Assembly: GCF_037392515.1 (NCBI RefSeq)
Contig: NC_090295.1
Coordinates: forward strand, 13,721,001-13,785,000
DNA: 64,000 nt
Origin: Haliotis asinina
Taxonomy: Eukaryota; Mollusca; Gastropoda; Lepetellida; Haliotidae
Reading direction: 5' to 3'
The position numbers and the translations under genes are program-made. This document shows positions 31,973 through 43,082 of the stretch, one piece after another. Each line of letters opens with the position of its first letter. Positions within the stretch are counted from its first letter, which is position 1. The notes below the pieces were generated by a model that was not told where the DNA came from, made no database searches, and was given only the letters and a program-made list of their open reading frames with translations.

Positions 31973-32224
31973 CAGCAACGTTTTTAGCACTTTATTTTGG
32001 AAACGGATTTCTTGACCAAATGCCTTCACTTTGTGTTTTAATGACCATCCTCTTTATATCATCACTGACACTGAGAAATGAGGGTCCCCTGCCATTTCCT
32101 CCTACGGCCTTTACCTACTTTGTGGTATAATATCACTATCCACATGTGTTTTGGTGTTCGCTATGAGTGAAAGGAATATATGGCATGGTAGAATGTTTCA
32201 TCAAAATGTCCTGGTCGTTGGTAG

Positions 32225-32297
32225 GTCCCTGTAGCGCAGGGGATAGCGCGCTGGACTTCTAATCCAGAGGCCGTGGGTTCGAATCCCACCAGGGATG
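32225..32297 (+). tRNA. tRNA-Arg-UCU: tRNA-Arg(UCU), copy 98
   Basis: Consensus, T5 terminator. Confidence 0.96.
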
Positions 32298-32549
32298 CAG
32301 CAACGTTTTTAGCACTTTATTTTGGAAACGGATTTCTTGACCAAATGCCTTCACTTTGTGTTTTAATGACCATCCTCTTTATATCATCACTGACACTGAG
32401 AAATGGGGGTCCCCTGCCATTTCCTCCTACGGCCTTTACCTACTTTGTGATATAATATCACTATCCACAAGTGTTTTGGTGTTCGCTATGAGTGAAAGGA
32501 ATATATGGCATGGTAGAACGTTTCATCAAAATGTCCTGGTCGTTGGTAG

Positions 32550-32622
32550 GTCCCTGTAGCGCAGGGGATAGCGCGCTGGACTTCTAATCCAGAGGCCGTG
32601 GGTTCGAATCCCACCAGGGATG
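32550..32622 (+). tRNA. tRNA-Arg-UCU: tRNA-Arg(UCU), copy 99
   Basis: Consensus, T5 terminator. Confidence 0.96.
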
Positions 32623-32874
32623 CAGCAACGTTTTTAGCACTTTATTTTGGAAACGGATTTCTTGACCAAATGCCTTCACTTTGTGTTTTAATGACCATCC
32701 TCTTTATATCATCACTGACACTGAGAAATGAGGGTCCCCTGCCATTTCCTCCTACGGCCTTTACCTACTTTGTGGTATAATATCACTATCCACAAGTGTT
32801 TTGGTGTTCGCTATGAGTGAAAGGAATATATGGCATGGTAGAACGTTTCATCAAAATGTCCTGGTCGTTGGTAG

Positions 32875-32947
32875 GTCCCTGTAGCGCAGGGGATAGCGCG
32901 CTGGACTTCTAATCCAGAGGCCGTGGGTTCGAATCCCACCAGGGATG
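32875..32947 (+). tRNA. tRNA-Arg-UCU: tRNA-Arg(UCU), copy 100
   Basis: Consensus, T5 terminator. A truncated unit follows. Confidence 0.96.
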
Positions 32948-33181
32948 CAGCAACGTTTTTAGCACTTTATTTTGGAAACGGATTTCTTGACCAAATGCCT
33001 TCACTTTGTGTTTTAATGACCATCCTCTTTATATCATCACTGACACTGAGAAATGAGGGTCCCCTGCCATTTCCTCCTACGGCCTTTACCTACTTTGTGG
33101 TATAATATCACTATCCACAAGTGTTTTGGTGTTCGCTATGAGTGAAAGGAATATATGGCATTGTAGAACGTTTCATCAAAA

Positions 33182-33323
33182 CAGATTTTTTGACCAAATG
33201 CCTTCACTTTGTGTTTTAATGACCATCCTCCTCATATCATCACTTAAACTGACAAATGAGGGTCCCCTGCCATTTCGTTATGAGTGAAAGGAATATATGA
33301 CATGGTAGAACGTTTCATCAAAA
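33182..33323 (+). repeat. 142-bp truncated unit lacking the tRNA
   Basis: Same junctions as at 2007, with CCTCCTCATATC in place of CCTCTTCATATC. Confidence 0.92.
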
Positions 33324-33341
33324 TGTCCTGGTCGTTGGTAG

Positions 33342-33414
33342 GTCCCTGTAGCGCAGGGGATAGCGCGCTGGACTTCTAATCCAGAGGCCGTGGGTTCGAA
33401 TCCCACCAGGGATG
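33342..33414 (+). tRNA. tRNA-Arg-UCU: tRNA-Arg(UCU), copy 101
   Basis: Consensus gene. The base before the T5 run differs slightly (AAGGTTTTT). Confidence 0.96.
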
Positions 33415-33666
33415 CAGCAAGGTTTTTAGCACTTTATTTTGGAAACGGATTTCTTGACCAAATGCCTTCACTTTGTGTTTTAATGACCATCCTCTTTATA
33501 TCATCACTGACACTGACAAATGAGGGTCCCCTGCCATTTCCTCCTACGGCTTCTACCTACTTTGTGGTATAATATCACTATCCACAAGTGTTTTGGTGTT
33601 CGCTATGAGTGAAAGGAATATATGGCATGGTAGAACGTTTCATCAAAATGTCCTGGTCGTTGGTAG

Positions 33667-33739
33667 GTCCCTGTAGCGCAGGGGATAGCGCGCTGGACTT
33701 CTGTTCCAGAGGCCGTGGGTTCGAATCCCACCAGGGATG
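33667..33739 (+). tRNA. tRNA-Arg-UCU: tRNA-Arg(UCU), copy 102, G37/U38 type
   Basis: Anticodon loop CTTCTGT. T5 terminator. Confidence 0.9.
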
Positions 33740-33991
33740 CAGCAACGTTTTTAGCACTTTATTTTGGAAACGGATTTCTTGACCAAATGCCTTCACTTTG
33801 TGTTTTAATGACCATCCTCTTTATATCATCACTGACACTGAGAAATGAGGGTCCCCTGCCATTTCCTCCTACGGCCTTTACCTACTTTGTGGTATAATAT
33901 CACTATCCACATGTGTTTTGGTGTTCGCTATGAGTGAAAGGAATATATGGCATGGTAGAACGTTTCATCAAAATGTCCTGGTCGTTGGTAG

Positions 33992-34064
33992 GTCCCTGTA
34001 GCGCAGGGGATAGCGCGCTGGACTTCTAATCCAGAGGCCGTGGGTTCGAATCCCACCAGGGATG
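33992..34064 (+). tRNA. tRNA-Arg-UCU: tRNA-Arg(UCU), copy 103
   Basis: Consensus, T5 terminator. Confidence 0.96.
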
Positions 34065-34316
34065 CAGCAACGTTTTTAGCACTTTATTTTGGAAACGGAT
34101 TTCTTGACCAAATGCCTTCACTTTGTGTTTTAATGACCATCCTCTTTATATCATCACTGACACTGAGAAATGGGGGTCCCCTGCCATTTCCTCCTACGGC
34201 TTTTACCTACTTTGTGATATAATATCACTATCCACAAGTGTTTTGGTGTTCGCTATGAGTGAAAGGAATATATGGCATGGTAGAACGTTTCATCAAAATG
34301 TCCTGGTCGTTGGTAG

Positions 34317-34389
34317 GTCCCTGTAGCGCAGGGGATAGCGCGCTGGACTTCTAATCCAGAGGCCGTGGGTTCGAATCCCACCAGGGATG
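34317..34389 (+). tRNA. tRNA-Arg-UCU: tRNA-Arg(UCU), copy 104
   Basis: Consensus, T5 terminator. Confidence 0.96.
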
Positions 34390-34641
34390 CAGCAACGTTT
34401 TTAGCACTTTATTTTGGAAACGGATTTCTTGACCAAATGCCTTCACTTTGTGTTTTAATGACCATCCTCTTTATATCATCACTGACACTGAGAAATGAGG
34501 GTCCCCTGCCATTTCCTCCTACGGCCTTTACCTACTTTGTGGTATAATATCACTATCCACAAGTGTTTTGGTGTTCGCTATGAGTGAAAGGAATATATGG
34601 CATGGTAGAACGTTTCATCAAAATGTCCTGGTCGTTGGTAG

Positions 34642-34714
34642 GTCCCTGTAGCGCAGGGGATAGCGCGCTGGACTTCTAATCCAGAGGCCGTGGGTTCGAA
34701 TCCCACCAGGGATG
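34642..34714 (+). tRNA. tRNA-Arg-UCU: tRNA-Arg(UCU), copy 105
   Basis: Consensus, T5 terminator. A truncated unit follows. Confidence 0.96.
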
Positions 34715-34948
34715 CAGCAACGTTTTTAGCACTTTATTTTGGAAACGGATTTTTTGACCAAATGCCTTCACTTTGTGTTTTAATGACCATCCTCTTCATA
34801 TCATCACTGACACTGAGAAATGAGGGTCCCCTGCCATTTCCTCCTACGGCCTTTACCTACTTTGTGGTATAATATCACTATCCACAAGTGTTTTGGTGTT
34901 CGCTATGAGTGAAAGGAATATATGGCATTGTAGAACGTTTCATCAAAA

Positions 34949-35090
34949 CAGATTTTTTGACCAAATGCCTTCACTTTGTGTTTTAATGACCATCCTCTTC
35001 ATATCATCACTTAAACTGACAAATGAGGGTCCCCCGCCATTTCGTTATGAGTGAAAGGAATATATGACATGGTAGAACGTTTCATCAAAA
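34949..35090 (+). repeat. 142-bp truncated unit lacking the tRNA
   Basis: Same junctions as at 2007, with the private change GGGTCCCCCGCC that recurs at 39783. Confidence 0.93.
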
Positions 35091-35108
35091 TGTCCTGGTC
35101 GTTGGTAG

Positions 35109-35181
35109 GTCCCTGTAGCGCAGGGGATAGCGCGCTGGACTTCTAATCCAGAGGCCGTGGGTTCGAATCCCACCAGGGATG
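35109..35181 (+). tRNA. tRNA-Arg-UCU: tRNA-Arg(UCU), copy 106
   Basis: Consensus, T5 terminator. Confidence 0.96.
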
Positions 35182-35433
35182 CAGCAACGTTTTTAGCACT
35201 TTATTTTGGAAACGGATTTTTTTACCAAATGCCTTCACTTTGTGTTTTAATGACCATCCTCTTTATATCATCACTGACACTGAGAAATGAGGGTCCCCTG
35301 CCATTTCCTCCTACGGCCTTTACCTACTTTGTGGTATAATATCACTATCCACAAGTGTTTTGGTGTTCGCTATGAGTGAAAGGAATATATGGCATGGTAG
35401 AACGTTTCATCAAAATGTCCTGTTCGTTGGTAG

Positions 35434-35506
35434 GTCCCTGTAGCGCAGGGGATAGCGCGCTGGACTTCTAATCCAGAGGCCGTGGGTTCGAATCCCACCA
35501 GGGATG
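35434..35506 (+). tRNA. tRNA-Arg-UCU: tRNA-Arg(UCU), copy 107
   Basis: Consensus, T5 terminator. Confidence 0.96.
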
Positions 35507-35758
35507 CAGCAACGTTTTTAGCACTTTATTTTGGAAACGGATTTCTTGACCAAATGCCTTCACTTTGTGTTTTAATGACCATCCTCTTTATATCATCACT
35601 GACACTGAGAAATGAGGGTCCCCTGCCATTTCCTCCTACGGCTTTTACGTACTTTGTGGTATAATATCACTATCCACAAGTGTTTTGGTGTTCGCTATGA
35701 GTGAAAGGAATATATGGCATGGTAGAACGTTTCATCAAAATGTCCTGGTCGTTGGTAG

Positions 35759-35831
35759 GTCCCTGTAGCGCAGGGGATAGCTCGCTGGACTTCTAATCCA
35801 GAGGCCGTGGGTTCGAATCCCACCAGGGATG
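35759..35831 (+). tRNA. tRNA-Arg-UCU: tRNA-Arg(UCU), copy 108, U24
   Basis: U24 D-stem mismatch. T5 terminator. Confidence 0.9.
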
Positions 35832-36083
35832 CAGCAACGTTTTTAGCACTTTATTTTGGAAACGGATTTCTTGACCAAATGCCTTCACTTTGTGTTTTAA
35901 TGACCATCCTCTTTATATCATCACTGACACTGAGAAATGAGGGTCCCCTGCCATTTCCTCCTACGGCCTTTACCTACTTTGTGGTATAATATCACTATCC
36001 ACAAGTGTTTTGGTGTTCGCTATGAGTGAAAGGAATATATGGCATGGTAGAACGTTTCATCAAAATGTCCTGGTCGTTGGTAG

Positions 36084-36156
36084 GTCCCTGTAGCGCAGGG
36101 GATAGCGCGCTGGACTTCTAATCCAGAGGCCGTGGGTTCGAATCCCACCAGGGATG
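36084..36156 (+). tRNA. tRNA-Arg-UCU: tRNA-Arg(UCU), copy 109
   Basis: Consensus gene with an interrupted terminator (GTTTATAG). Confidence 0.94.
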
Positions 36157-36408
36157 CAGCAACGTTTATAGCACTTTATTTTCGAAACGGATTTCTTGAC
36201 CAAATGCCTTCACTTTGTGTTTTAATGACCATCCTCTTTATATCATCACTGACACTGAGAAATGAGGGTCCCCTGCCATTTCCTCCTACGGCCTTTACCT
36301 ACTTTGTGGTATAATATCACTACCCACAAGTGTTTTGGTGTTCGCTATGAGTGAAAGGAATATATGGCATGGTAGAACGTTTCATCAAAATGTCCTGGTC
36401 GTTGGTAG

Positions 36409-36481
36409 GTCCCTGTAGCGCAGGGGATAGCGCGCTGGACTTCTAATCCAGAGGCCGTGGGTTCGAATCCCACCAGGGATG
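36409..36481 (+). tRNA. tRNA-Arg-UCU: tRNA-Arg(UCU), copy 110
   Basis: Consensus, T5 terminator. Confidence 0.96.
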
Positions 36482-36733
36482 CAGCAACGTTTTTAGCACT
36501 TTATTTTGGAAACGGATTTCTTGACCAAATGCCTTCACTTTGTGTTTTAATGACCATCCTCTTTATATCATCACTGACACTGAGAAATGAGGGTCCCCTG
36601 CCATTTCCTCCTACGGCTTTTACGTACTTTGTGGTATAATATCACTATCCACAAGTGTTTTGGTGTTCGCTATGAGTGAAAGGAATATATGGCATGGTAG
36701 AACGTTTCATCAAAATGTCCTGGTCGTTGGTAG

Positions 36734-36806
36734 GTCCCTGTAGCGCAGGGGATAGCTCGCTGGACTTCTAATCCAGAGGCCGTGGGTTCGAATCCCACCA
36801 GGGATG
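36734..36806 (+). tRNA. tRNA-Arg-UCU: tRNA-Arg(UCU), copy 111, U24
   Basis: U24 D-stem mismatch, duplicate of copy 108. T5 terminator. Confidence 0.9.
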
Positions 36807-37058
36807 CAGCAACGTTTTTAGCACTTTATTTTGGAAACGGATTTCTTGACCAAATGCCTTCACTTTGTGTTTTAATGACCATCCTCTTTATATCATCACT
36901 GACACTGAGAAATGAGGGTCCCCTGCCATTTCCTCCTACGGCCTTTACCTACTTTGTGGTATAATATCACTATCCACAAGTGTTTTGGTGTTCGCTATGA
37001 GTGAAAGGAATATATGGCATGGTAGAACGTTTCATCAAAATGTCCTGGTCGTTGGTAG

Positions 37059-37131
37059 GTCCCTGTAGCGCAGGGGATAGCGCGCTGGACTTCTAATCCA
37101 GAGGCCGTGGGTTCGAATCCCACCAGGGATG
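37059..37131 (+). tRNA. tRNA-Arg-UCU: tRNA-Arg(UCU), copy 112
   Basis: Consensus gene with an interrupted terminator, duplicate of copy 109. Confidence 0.94.
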
Positions 37132-37383
37132 CAGCAACGTTTATAGCACTTTATTTTCGAAACGGATTTCTTGACCAAATGCCTTCACTTTGTGTTTTAA
37201 TGACCATCCTCTTTATATCATCACTGACACTGAGAAATGAGGGTCCCCTGCCATTTCCTCCTACGGCCTTTACCTACTTTGTGGTATAATATCACTACCC
37301 ACAAGTGTTTTGGTGTTCGCTATGAGTGAAAGGAATATATGGCATGGTAGAACGTTTCATCAAAATGTCCTGGTCGTTGGTAG

Positions 37384-37456
37384 GTCCCTGTAGCGCAGGG
37401 GATAGCGCGCTGGACTTCTAATCCAGAGGCCGTGGGTTCGAATCCCACCAGGGATG
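37384..37456 (+). tRNA. tRNA-Arg-UCU: tRNA-Arg(UCU), copy 113
   Basis: Consensus, T5 terminator. Confidence 0.96.
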
Positions 37457-37708
37457 CAGCAACGTTTTTAGCACTTTATTTTGGAAACGGATTTCTTGAC
37501 CAAATGCCTTCACTTTGTGTTTTAATGACCATCCTCTTTATATCATCACTGACACTGAGAAATGAGGGTCCCCTGCCATTTCCTCCTACGGCCTTTACCT
37601 ACTTTGTGGTATAATATCACTATCCACAAGTGTTTTGGTGTTCGCTATGAGTGAAAGGAATATATGGCATTGTAGAACGTTTCATCAAAATGTCCTGGTC
37701 GTTGGTAG

Positions 37709-37781
37709 GTCCCTGTAGCGCAGGGGATAGCGCGCTGGACTTCTAATCCAGAGGCCGTGGGTTCGAATCCCACCAGGGATG
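37709..37781 (+). tRNA. tRNA-Arg-UCU: tRNA-Arg(UCU), copy 114
   Basis: Consensus, T5 terminator. A truncated unit follows. Confidence 0.96.
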
Positions 37782-38015
37782 CAGCAACGTTTTTAGCACT
37801 TTATTTTGGAAACGGATTTCTTGACCAAATGCCTTCACTTTGTGTTTTAATGACCATCCTCTTTATATCATCACTGACACTGAGAAATGAGGGTCCCCTG
37901 CCATTTCCTCCTACGGCCTTTACCTACTTTGTGGTATAATATCACTATCCACAAGTGTTTTGGTGTTCGCTATGAGTGAAAGGAATATATGGCATTGTAG
38001 AACGTTTCATCAAAA

Positions 38016-38157
38016 CAGATTTTTTGACCAAATGCCTTCACTTTGTGTTTTAATGACCATCCTACTCATATCATCACTTAAACTGACAAATGAGGGTCCC
38101 CTGCCATTTCGTTATGAGTGAAAGGAATATATGACATGGTAGAACGTTTCATCAAAA
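38016..38157 (+). repeat. 142-bp truncated unit lacking the tRNA
   Basis: Same junctions as at 2007, with CCTACTCATATC as a private change. Confidence 0.92.
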
Positions 38158-38175
38158 TGTCCTGGTCGTTGGTAG

Positions 38176-38248
38176 GTCCCTGTAGCGCAGGGGATAGCGC
38201 GCTGGACTTCTAATCCAGAGGCCGTGGGTTCGAATCCCACCAGGGATG
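38176..38248 (+). tRNA. tRNA-Arg-UCU: tRNA-Arg(UCU), copy 115
   Basis: Consensus, T5 terminator. Confidence 0.96.
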
Positions 38249-38500
38249 CAGCAACGTTTTTAGCACTTTATTTTGGAAACGGATTTCTTGACCAAATGCC
38301 TTCACTTTGTGTTTTAATGACCATCCTCTTTATATCATCACTGACACTGACAAATGAGGGTCCCCTGCCATTTCCTCCTACGGCTTCTACCTACTTTGTG
38401 GTATAATATCACTATCCACAAGTGTTTTGGTGTTCGCTATGAGTGAAAGGAATATATGGCATGGTAGAACGTTTCATCAAAATGTCCTGGTCGTTGGTAG

Positions 38501-38573
38501 GTCCCTGTAGCGCAGGGGATAGCGCGCTGGACTTCTGTTCCAGAGGCCGTGGGTTCGAATCCCACCAGGGATG
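38501..38573 (+). tRNA. tRNA-Arg-UCU: tRNA-Arg(UCU), copy 116, G37/U38 type
   Basis: Anticodon loop CTTCTGT, the last of 17 such genes. T5 terminator. Confidence 0.9.
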
Positions 38574-38825
38574 CAGCAACGTTTTTAGCACTTTATTTTG
38601 GAAACGGATTTCTTGACCAAATGCCTTCACTTTGTGTTTTAATGACCATCCTCTTTATATCATCACTGACACTGAGAAATGAGGGTCCCCTGCCATTTCC
38701 TCCTACGGCCTTTACCTACTTTGTGGTATAATATCACTATCCACATGTGTTTTGGTGTTCGCTATGAGTGAAAGGAATATATGGCATGGTAGAACGTTTC
38801 ATCAAAATGTCCTGGTCGTTGGTAG

Positions 38826-38898
38826 GTCCCTGTAGCGCAGGGGATAGCGCGCTGGACTTCTAATCCAGAGGCCGTGGGTTCGAATCCCACCAGGGATG
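38826..38898 (+). tRNA. tRNA-Arg-UCU: tRNA-Arg(UCU), copy 117
   Basis: Consensus, T5 terminator. Confidence 0.96.
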
Positions 38899-39150
38899 CA
38901 GCAACGTTTTTAGCACTTTATTTTGGAAACGGATTTCTTGACCAAATGCTTTCACTTTGTGTTTTAATGACCATCCTCTTTATATCATCACTGACACTGA
39001 GAAATGGGGGTCCCCTGCCATTTCCTCCTACGGCTTTTACCTACTTTGTGATATAATATCACTATCCACAAGTGTTTTGGTGTTCGCTATGAGTGAAAGG
39101 AATATATGGCATGGTAGAACGTTTCATCAAAATGTCCTGGTCGTTGGTAG

Positions 39151-39223
39151 GTCCCTGTAGCGCAGGGGATAGCGCGCTGGACTTCTAATCCAGAGGCCGT
39201 GGGTTCGAATCCCACCAGGGATG
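39151..39223 (+). tRNA. tRNA-Arg-UCU: tRNA-Arg(UCU), copy 118
   Basis: Consensus, T5 terminator. Confidence 0.96.
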
Positions 39224-39475
39224 CAGCAACGTTTTTAGCACTTTATTTTGGAAACGGATTTCTTGACCAAATGCCTTCACTTTGTGTTTTAATGACCATC
39301 CTCTTTATATCATCACTGACACTGAGAAATGAGGGTCCCCTGCCATTTCCTCCTACGGCCTTTACCTACTTTGTGGTATAATATCACTATCCACAAGTGT
39401 TTTGGTGTTCGCTATGAGTGAAAGGAATATATGGCATGGTAGAACGTTTCATCAAAATGTCCTGGTCGTTGGTAG

Positions 39476-39548
39476 GTCCCTGTAGCGCAGGGGATAGCGC
39501 GCTGGACTTCTAATCCAGAGGCCGTGGGTTCGAATCCCACCAGGGATG
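39476..39548 (+). tRNA. tRNA-Arg-UCU: tRNA-Arg(UCU), copy 119
   Basis: Consensus, T5 terminator. A truncated unit follows. Confidence 0.96.
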
Positions 39549-39782
39549 CAGCAACGTTTTTAGCACTTTATTTTGGAAACGGATTTTTTGACCAAATGCC
39601 TTCACTTTGTGTTTTAATGACCATCCTCTTTATATCATCACTGACACTGAGAAATGAGGGTCCCCTGCCATTTCCTCCTACGGCCTTTACCTACTTTGTG
39701 GTATAATATCACTATCCACAAGTGTTTTGGTGTTCGCTATGAGTGAAAGGAATATATGGCATTGTAGAACGTTTCATCAAAA

Positions 39783-39924
39783 CAGATTTTTTGACCAAAT
39801 GCCTTCACTTTGTGTTTTAATGACCATCCTCTTCATATCATCACTTAAACTGACAAATGAGGGTCCCCCGCCATTTCGTTATGAGTGAAAGGAATATATG
39901 ACATGGTAGAACGTTTCATCAAAA
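39783..39924 (+). repeat. 142-bp truncated unit lacking the tRNA
   Basis: Shares GGGTCCCCCGCC with the 34949 copy, 4834 bp upstream. Confidence 0.93.
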
Positions 39925-39942
39925 TGTCCTGGTCGTTGGTAG

Positions 39943-40015
39943 GTCCCTGTAGCGCAGGGGATAGCGCGCTGGACTTCTAATCCAGAGGCCGTGGGTTCGA
40001 ATCCCACCAGGGATG
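39943..40015 (+). tRNA. tRNA-Arg-UCU: tRNA-Arg(UCU), copy 120
   Basis: Consensus, T5 terminator. Confidence 0.96.
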
Positions 40016-40267
40016 CAGCAACGTTTTTAGCACTTTATTTTGGAAACGGATTTTTTTACCAAATGCCTTCACTTTGTGTTTTAATGACCATCCTCTTTAT
40101 ATCATCACTGACACTGAGAAATGAGGGTCCCCTGCCATTTCCTCCTACGGCCTTTACCTACTTTGTGGTATAATATCACTATCCACAAGTGTTTTGGTGT
40201 TCGCTATGAGTGAAAGGAATATATGGCATGGTAGAACGTTTCATCAAAATGTCCTGTTCGTTGGTAG

Positions 40268-40340
40268 GTCCCTGTAGCGCAGGGGATAGCGCGCTGGACT
40301 TCTAATCCAGAGGCCGTGGGTTCGAATCCCACCAGGGATG
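40268..40340 (+). tRNA. tRNA-Arg-UCU: tRNA-Arg(UCU), copy 121
   Basis: Consensus, T5 terminator. Confidence 0.96.
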
Positions 40341-40592
40341 CAGCAACGTTTTTAGCACTTTATTTTGGAAACGGATTTCTTGACCAAATGCCTTCACTTT
40401 GTGTTTTAATGACCATCCTCTTTATATCATCACTGACACTGAGAAATGAGGGTCCCCTGCCATTTCCTCCTACGGCTTTTACGTACTTTGTGGTATAATA
40501 TCACTATCCACAAGTGTTTTGGTGTTCGCTATGAGTGAAAGGAATATATGGCATGGCAGAACGTTTCATCAAAATGTCCTGGTCGTTGGTAG

Positions 40593-40665
40593 GTCCCTGT
40601 AGCGCAGGGGATAGCGCGCTGGACTTCTGATCCAGATGCCGTGGGTTCGAATCCCACCAGGGATG
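40593..40665 (+). tRNA. tRNA-Arg-UCU: tRNA-Arg(UCU), copy 122, G37
   Basis: Loop CTTCTGA (A37 to G, A38 kept) and G45 to U. T5 terminator. Confidence 0.89.
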
Positions 40666-40917
40666 CAGCAACGTTTTTAGCACTTTATTTTGGAAACGGA
40701 TTTCTTGACCAAATGTCTTCACTTTGTGTTTTAATGACCATCCTCTTTATATCATCACTGACACTGAGAAATGAGGGTCCCCTGCCATTTCCTCCTACGA
40801 CCTTTACCTACTTTGTGGTATAATATCACTATCCACAAGTGTTTTGGTGTTCGCTATGAGTGAAAGGAATATATGGCATGGTAGAACGTTTCATCAAAAT
40901 GTCCTGGTCGTTGGTAG

Positions 40918-40990
40918 GTCCCTGTAGCGCAGGGGATAGCTCGCTGGACTTCTAATCCAGAGGCCGTGGGTTCGAATCCCACCAGGGATG
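40918..40990 (+). tRNA. tRNA-Arg-UCU: tRNA-Arg(UCU), copy 123, U24
   Basis: U24 D-stem mismatch. T5 terminator. Confidence 0.9.
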
Positions 40991-41242
40991 CAGCAACGTT
41001 TTTAGCACTTTATTTTGGAAACGGATTTCTTGACCAAATGCCTTCACTTTGTGTTTTAATGACCATCCTCTTTATATCATCACTGACACTGAGAAATGAG
41101 GGTCCTCTGCCATTTCCTCCTATGGCTTCTACCTACTTTGTGGTATAATATCACTATCCACAAGTGTTTTGGTGTTCGCTATGAGTGAAAGGAATATATG
41201 GCATGGTAGAACGTTTCATCAAAATGTCCTGGTCGTTGGTAG

Positions 41243-41315
41243 GTCCCTGTAGCGCAGGGGATAGCGCGCTGGACTTCTAATCCAGAGGCCGTGGGTTCGA
41301 ATCCCACCAGGGATG
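41243..41315 (+). tRNA. tRNA-Arg-UCU: tRNA-Arg(UCU), copy 124
   Basis: Consensus gene with an interrupted terminator (GTTTATAG). Confidence 0.94.
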
Positions 41316-41567
41316 CAGCAACGTTTATAGCACTTTATTTTCGAAACGGATTTCTTGACCAAATGCCTTCACTTTGTGTTTTAATGACCATCCTCTTTAT
41401 ATCATCACTGACACTGAGAAATGAGGGTCCCCTGCCATTTCCTCCTACGGCCTTTACCTACTTTGTGGTATAATATCACTACCCACAAGTGTTTTGGTGT
41501 TCGCTATGAGTGAAAGGAATATATGGCATGGTAGAACGTTTCATCAAAATGTCCTGGTCGTTGGTAG

Positions 41568-41640
41568 GTCCCTGTAGCGCAGGGGATAGCGCGCTGGACT
41601 TCTAATCCAGAGGCCGTGGGTTCGAATCCCACCAGGGATG
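41568..41640 (+). tRNA. tRNA-Arg-UCU: tRNA-Arg(UCU), copy 125
   Basis: Consensus, T5 terminator. Confidence 0.96.
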
Positions 41641-41892
41641 CAGCAACGTTTTTAGCACTTTATTTTGGAAACGGATTTCTTGACCAAATGCCTTCACTTT
41701 GTGTTTTAATGACCATCCTCTTTATATCATCACTGACACTGAGAAATGAGGGTCCCCTGCCATTTCCTCCTACGGCCTTTACCTACTTTGTGGTATAATA
41801 TCACTATCCACAAGTGTTTTGGTGTTCGCTATGAGTGAAAGGAATATATGGCATGGTAGAACGTTTCATCAAAATGTCCTGGTCGTTGGTAG

Positions 41893-41965
41893 GTCCCTGT
41901 AGCGCAGGGGATAGCGCGCTGGACTTCTAATCCAGAGGCCGTGGGTTCGAATCCCACCAGGGATG
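41893..41965 (+). tRNA. tRNA-Arg-UCU: tRNA-Arg(UCU), copy 126
   Basis: Consensus, T5 terminator. A truncated unit follows. Confidence 0.96.
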
Positions 41966-42199
41966 CAGCAACGTTTTTAGCACTTTATTTTGGAAACGGA
42001 TTTCTTGACCAAATGCCTTCACTTTGTGTTTTAATGACCATCCTCTTTATATAATCACTGACACTGAGAAATGAGGGTCCCCTGCCATTTCCTCCTACGG
42101 CCTTTACCTACTTTGTGGTATAATATCACTATCCACAAGTGTTTTGGTGTTCGCTATGAGTGAAAGGAATATATGGCATTGTAGAACGTTTCATCAAAA

Positions 42200-42341
42200 C
42201 AGATTTTTTGACCAAATGCCTTCACTTTGTGTTTTAATGACCATCCTCTTCATATCATCACTTAAACTGACAAATGAGGGTCCCCTGCCATTTCGTTATG
42301 AGTGAAAGGAATATATGACATGGTAGAACGTTTCATCAAAA
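42200..42341 (+). repeat. 142-bp truncated unit lacking the tRNA
   Basis: Same junctions as at 2007, without private changes that I can see. Confidence 0.93.
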
Positions 42342-42359
42342 TGTCCTGGTCGTTGGTAG

Positions 42360-42432
42360 GTCCCTGTAGCGCAGGGGATAGCGCGCTGGACTTCTAATCC
42401 AGAGGCCGTGGGTTCGAATCCCACCAGGGATG
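42360..42432 (+). tRNA. tRNA-Arg-UCU: tRNA-Arg(UCU), copy 127
   Basis: Consensus, T5 terminator. Confidence 0.96.
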
Positions 42433-42684
42433 CAGCAACGTTTTTAGCACTTTATTTTAGAAACGGATTTTTTTACCAAATGCCTTCACTTTGTGTTTTA
42501 ATGACCATCCTCTTTATATCATCACTGACACTGAGAAATGAGGGTCCCCTGCCATTTCCTCCTACGGCCTTTACCTACTTTGTGGTATAATATCACTATC
42601 CACAAGTGTTTTGGTGTTCGCTATGAGTGAAAGGAATATATGGCATGGTAGAACGTTTCATCAAAATGTCCTGTTCGTTGGTAG

Positions 42685-42757
42685 GTCCCTGTAGCGCATG
42701 GGATAGCGCGCTGGACTTCTAATCCAGAGGCCGTGGGTTCGAATCCCACCAGGGATG
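42685..42757 (+). tRNA. tRNA-Arg-UCU: tRNA-Arg(UCU), copy 128, box A variant
   Basis: G15 is U (GCGCATGGG), changing box A and the G15-C48 tertiary pair. T5 terminator. Confidence 0.88.
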
Positions 42758-43009
42758 CAGCAACGTTTTTAGCACTTTATTTTGGAAACGGATTTCTTGA
42801 CCAAATGCCTTCACTTTGTGTTTTAATGACCATCCTCTTTATATCATCACTGACACTGAGAAATGAGGGTCCCCTGCCATTTCCTCCTACGGCTTTTACG
42901 TACTTTGTGGTATAATATCACTATCCACAAGTGTTTTGGTGTTCGCTATGAGTGAAAGGAATATATGGCATGGCAGAACGTTTCATCAAAATGTCCTGGT
43001 CGTTGGTAG

Positions 43010-43082
43010 GTCCCTGTAGCGCAGGGGATAGCGCGCTGGACTTCTGATCCAGATGCCGTGGGTTCGAATCCCACCAGGGATG
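43010..43082 (+). tRNA. tRNA-Arg-UCU: tRNA-Arg(UCU), copy 129, G37
   Basis: G37 and U45 as in copy 122. T5 terminator. Confidence 0.89.

Larger units (their letters stand above)
33342..35758 (+). repeat. segment copied 4834 bp downstream, copy 1
   Basis: Genes at 33342, 33667, 33992, 34317, 34642, 35109 and 35434, plus the truncated unit at 34949, have counterparts exactly 4834 bp later. The shared CCCCCGCC change in the truncated unit supports common descent. Confidence 0.87.
35759..36733 (+). repeat. 3-unit higher-order repeat (975 bp), copy 1
   Basis: Order: U24 gene, T3-terminator gene with TTTTCGAAACGG, consensus gene with TTTTACGTACTTTG. CACTACCCAC is a further private mark. A single related unit recurs at 41243. 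Confidence 0.85.
36734..37708 (+). repeat. 3-unit higher-order repeat (975 bp), copy 2
   Basis: Direct duplicate of 35759-36733. Only the last spacer departs, with CCTTTACCTAC instead of CTTTTACGTAC. Confidence 0.83.
38176..40592 (+). repeat. segment copied from 33342-35758, copy 2
   Basis: Seven genes and one truncated unit line up with copy 1 at a constant offset of 4834 bp. The match breaks at 40593, where a G37 gene is present that copy 1 lacks. Confidence 0.87.
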
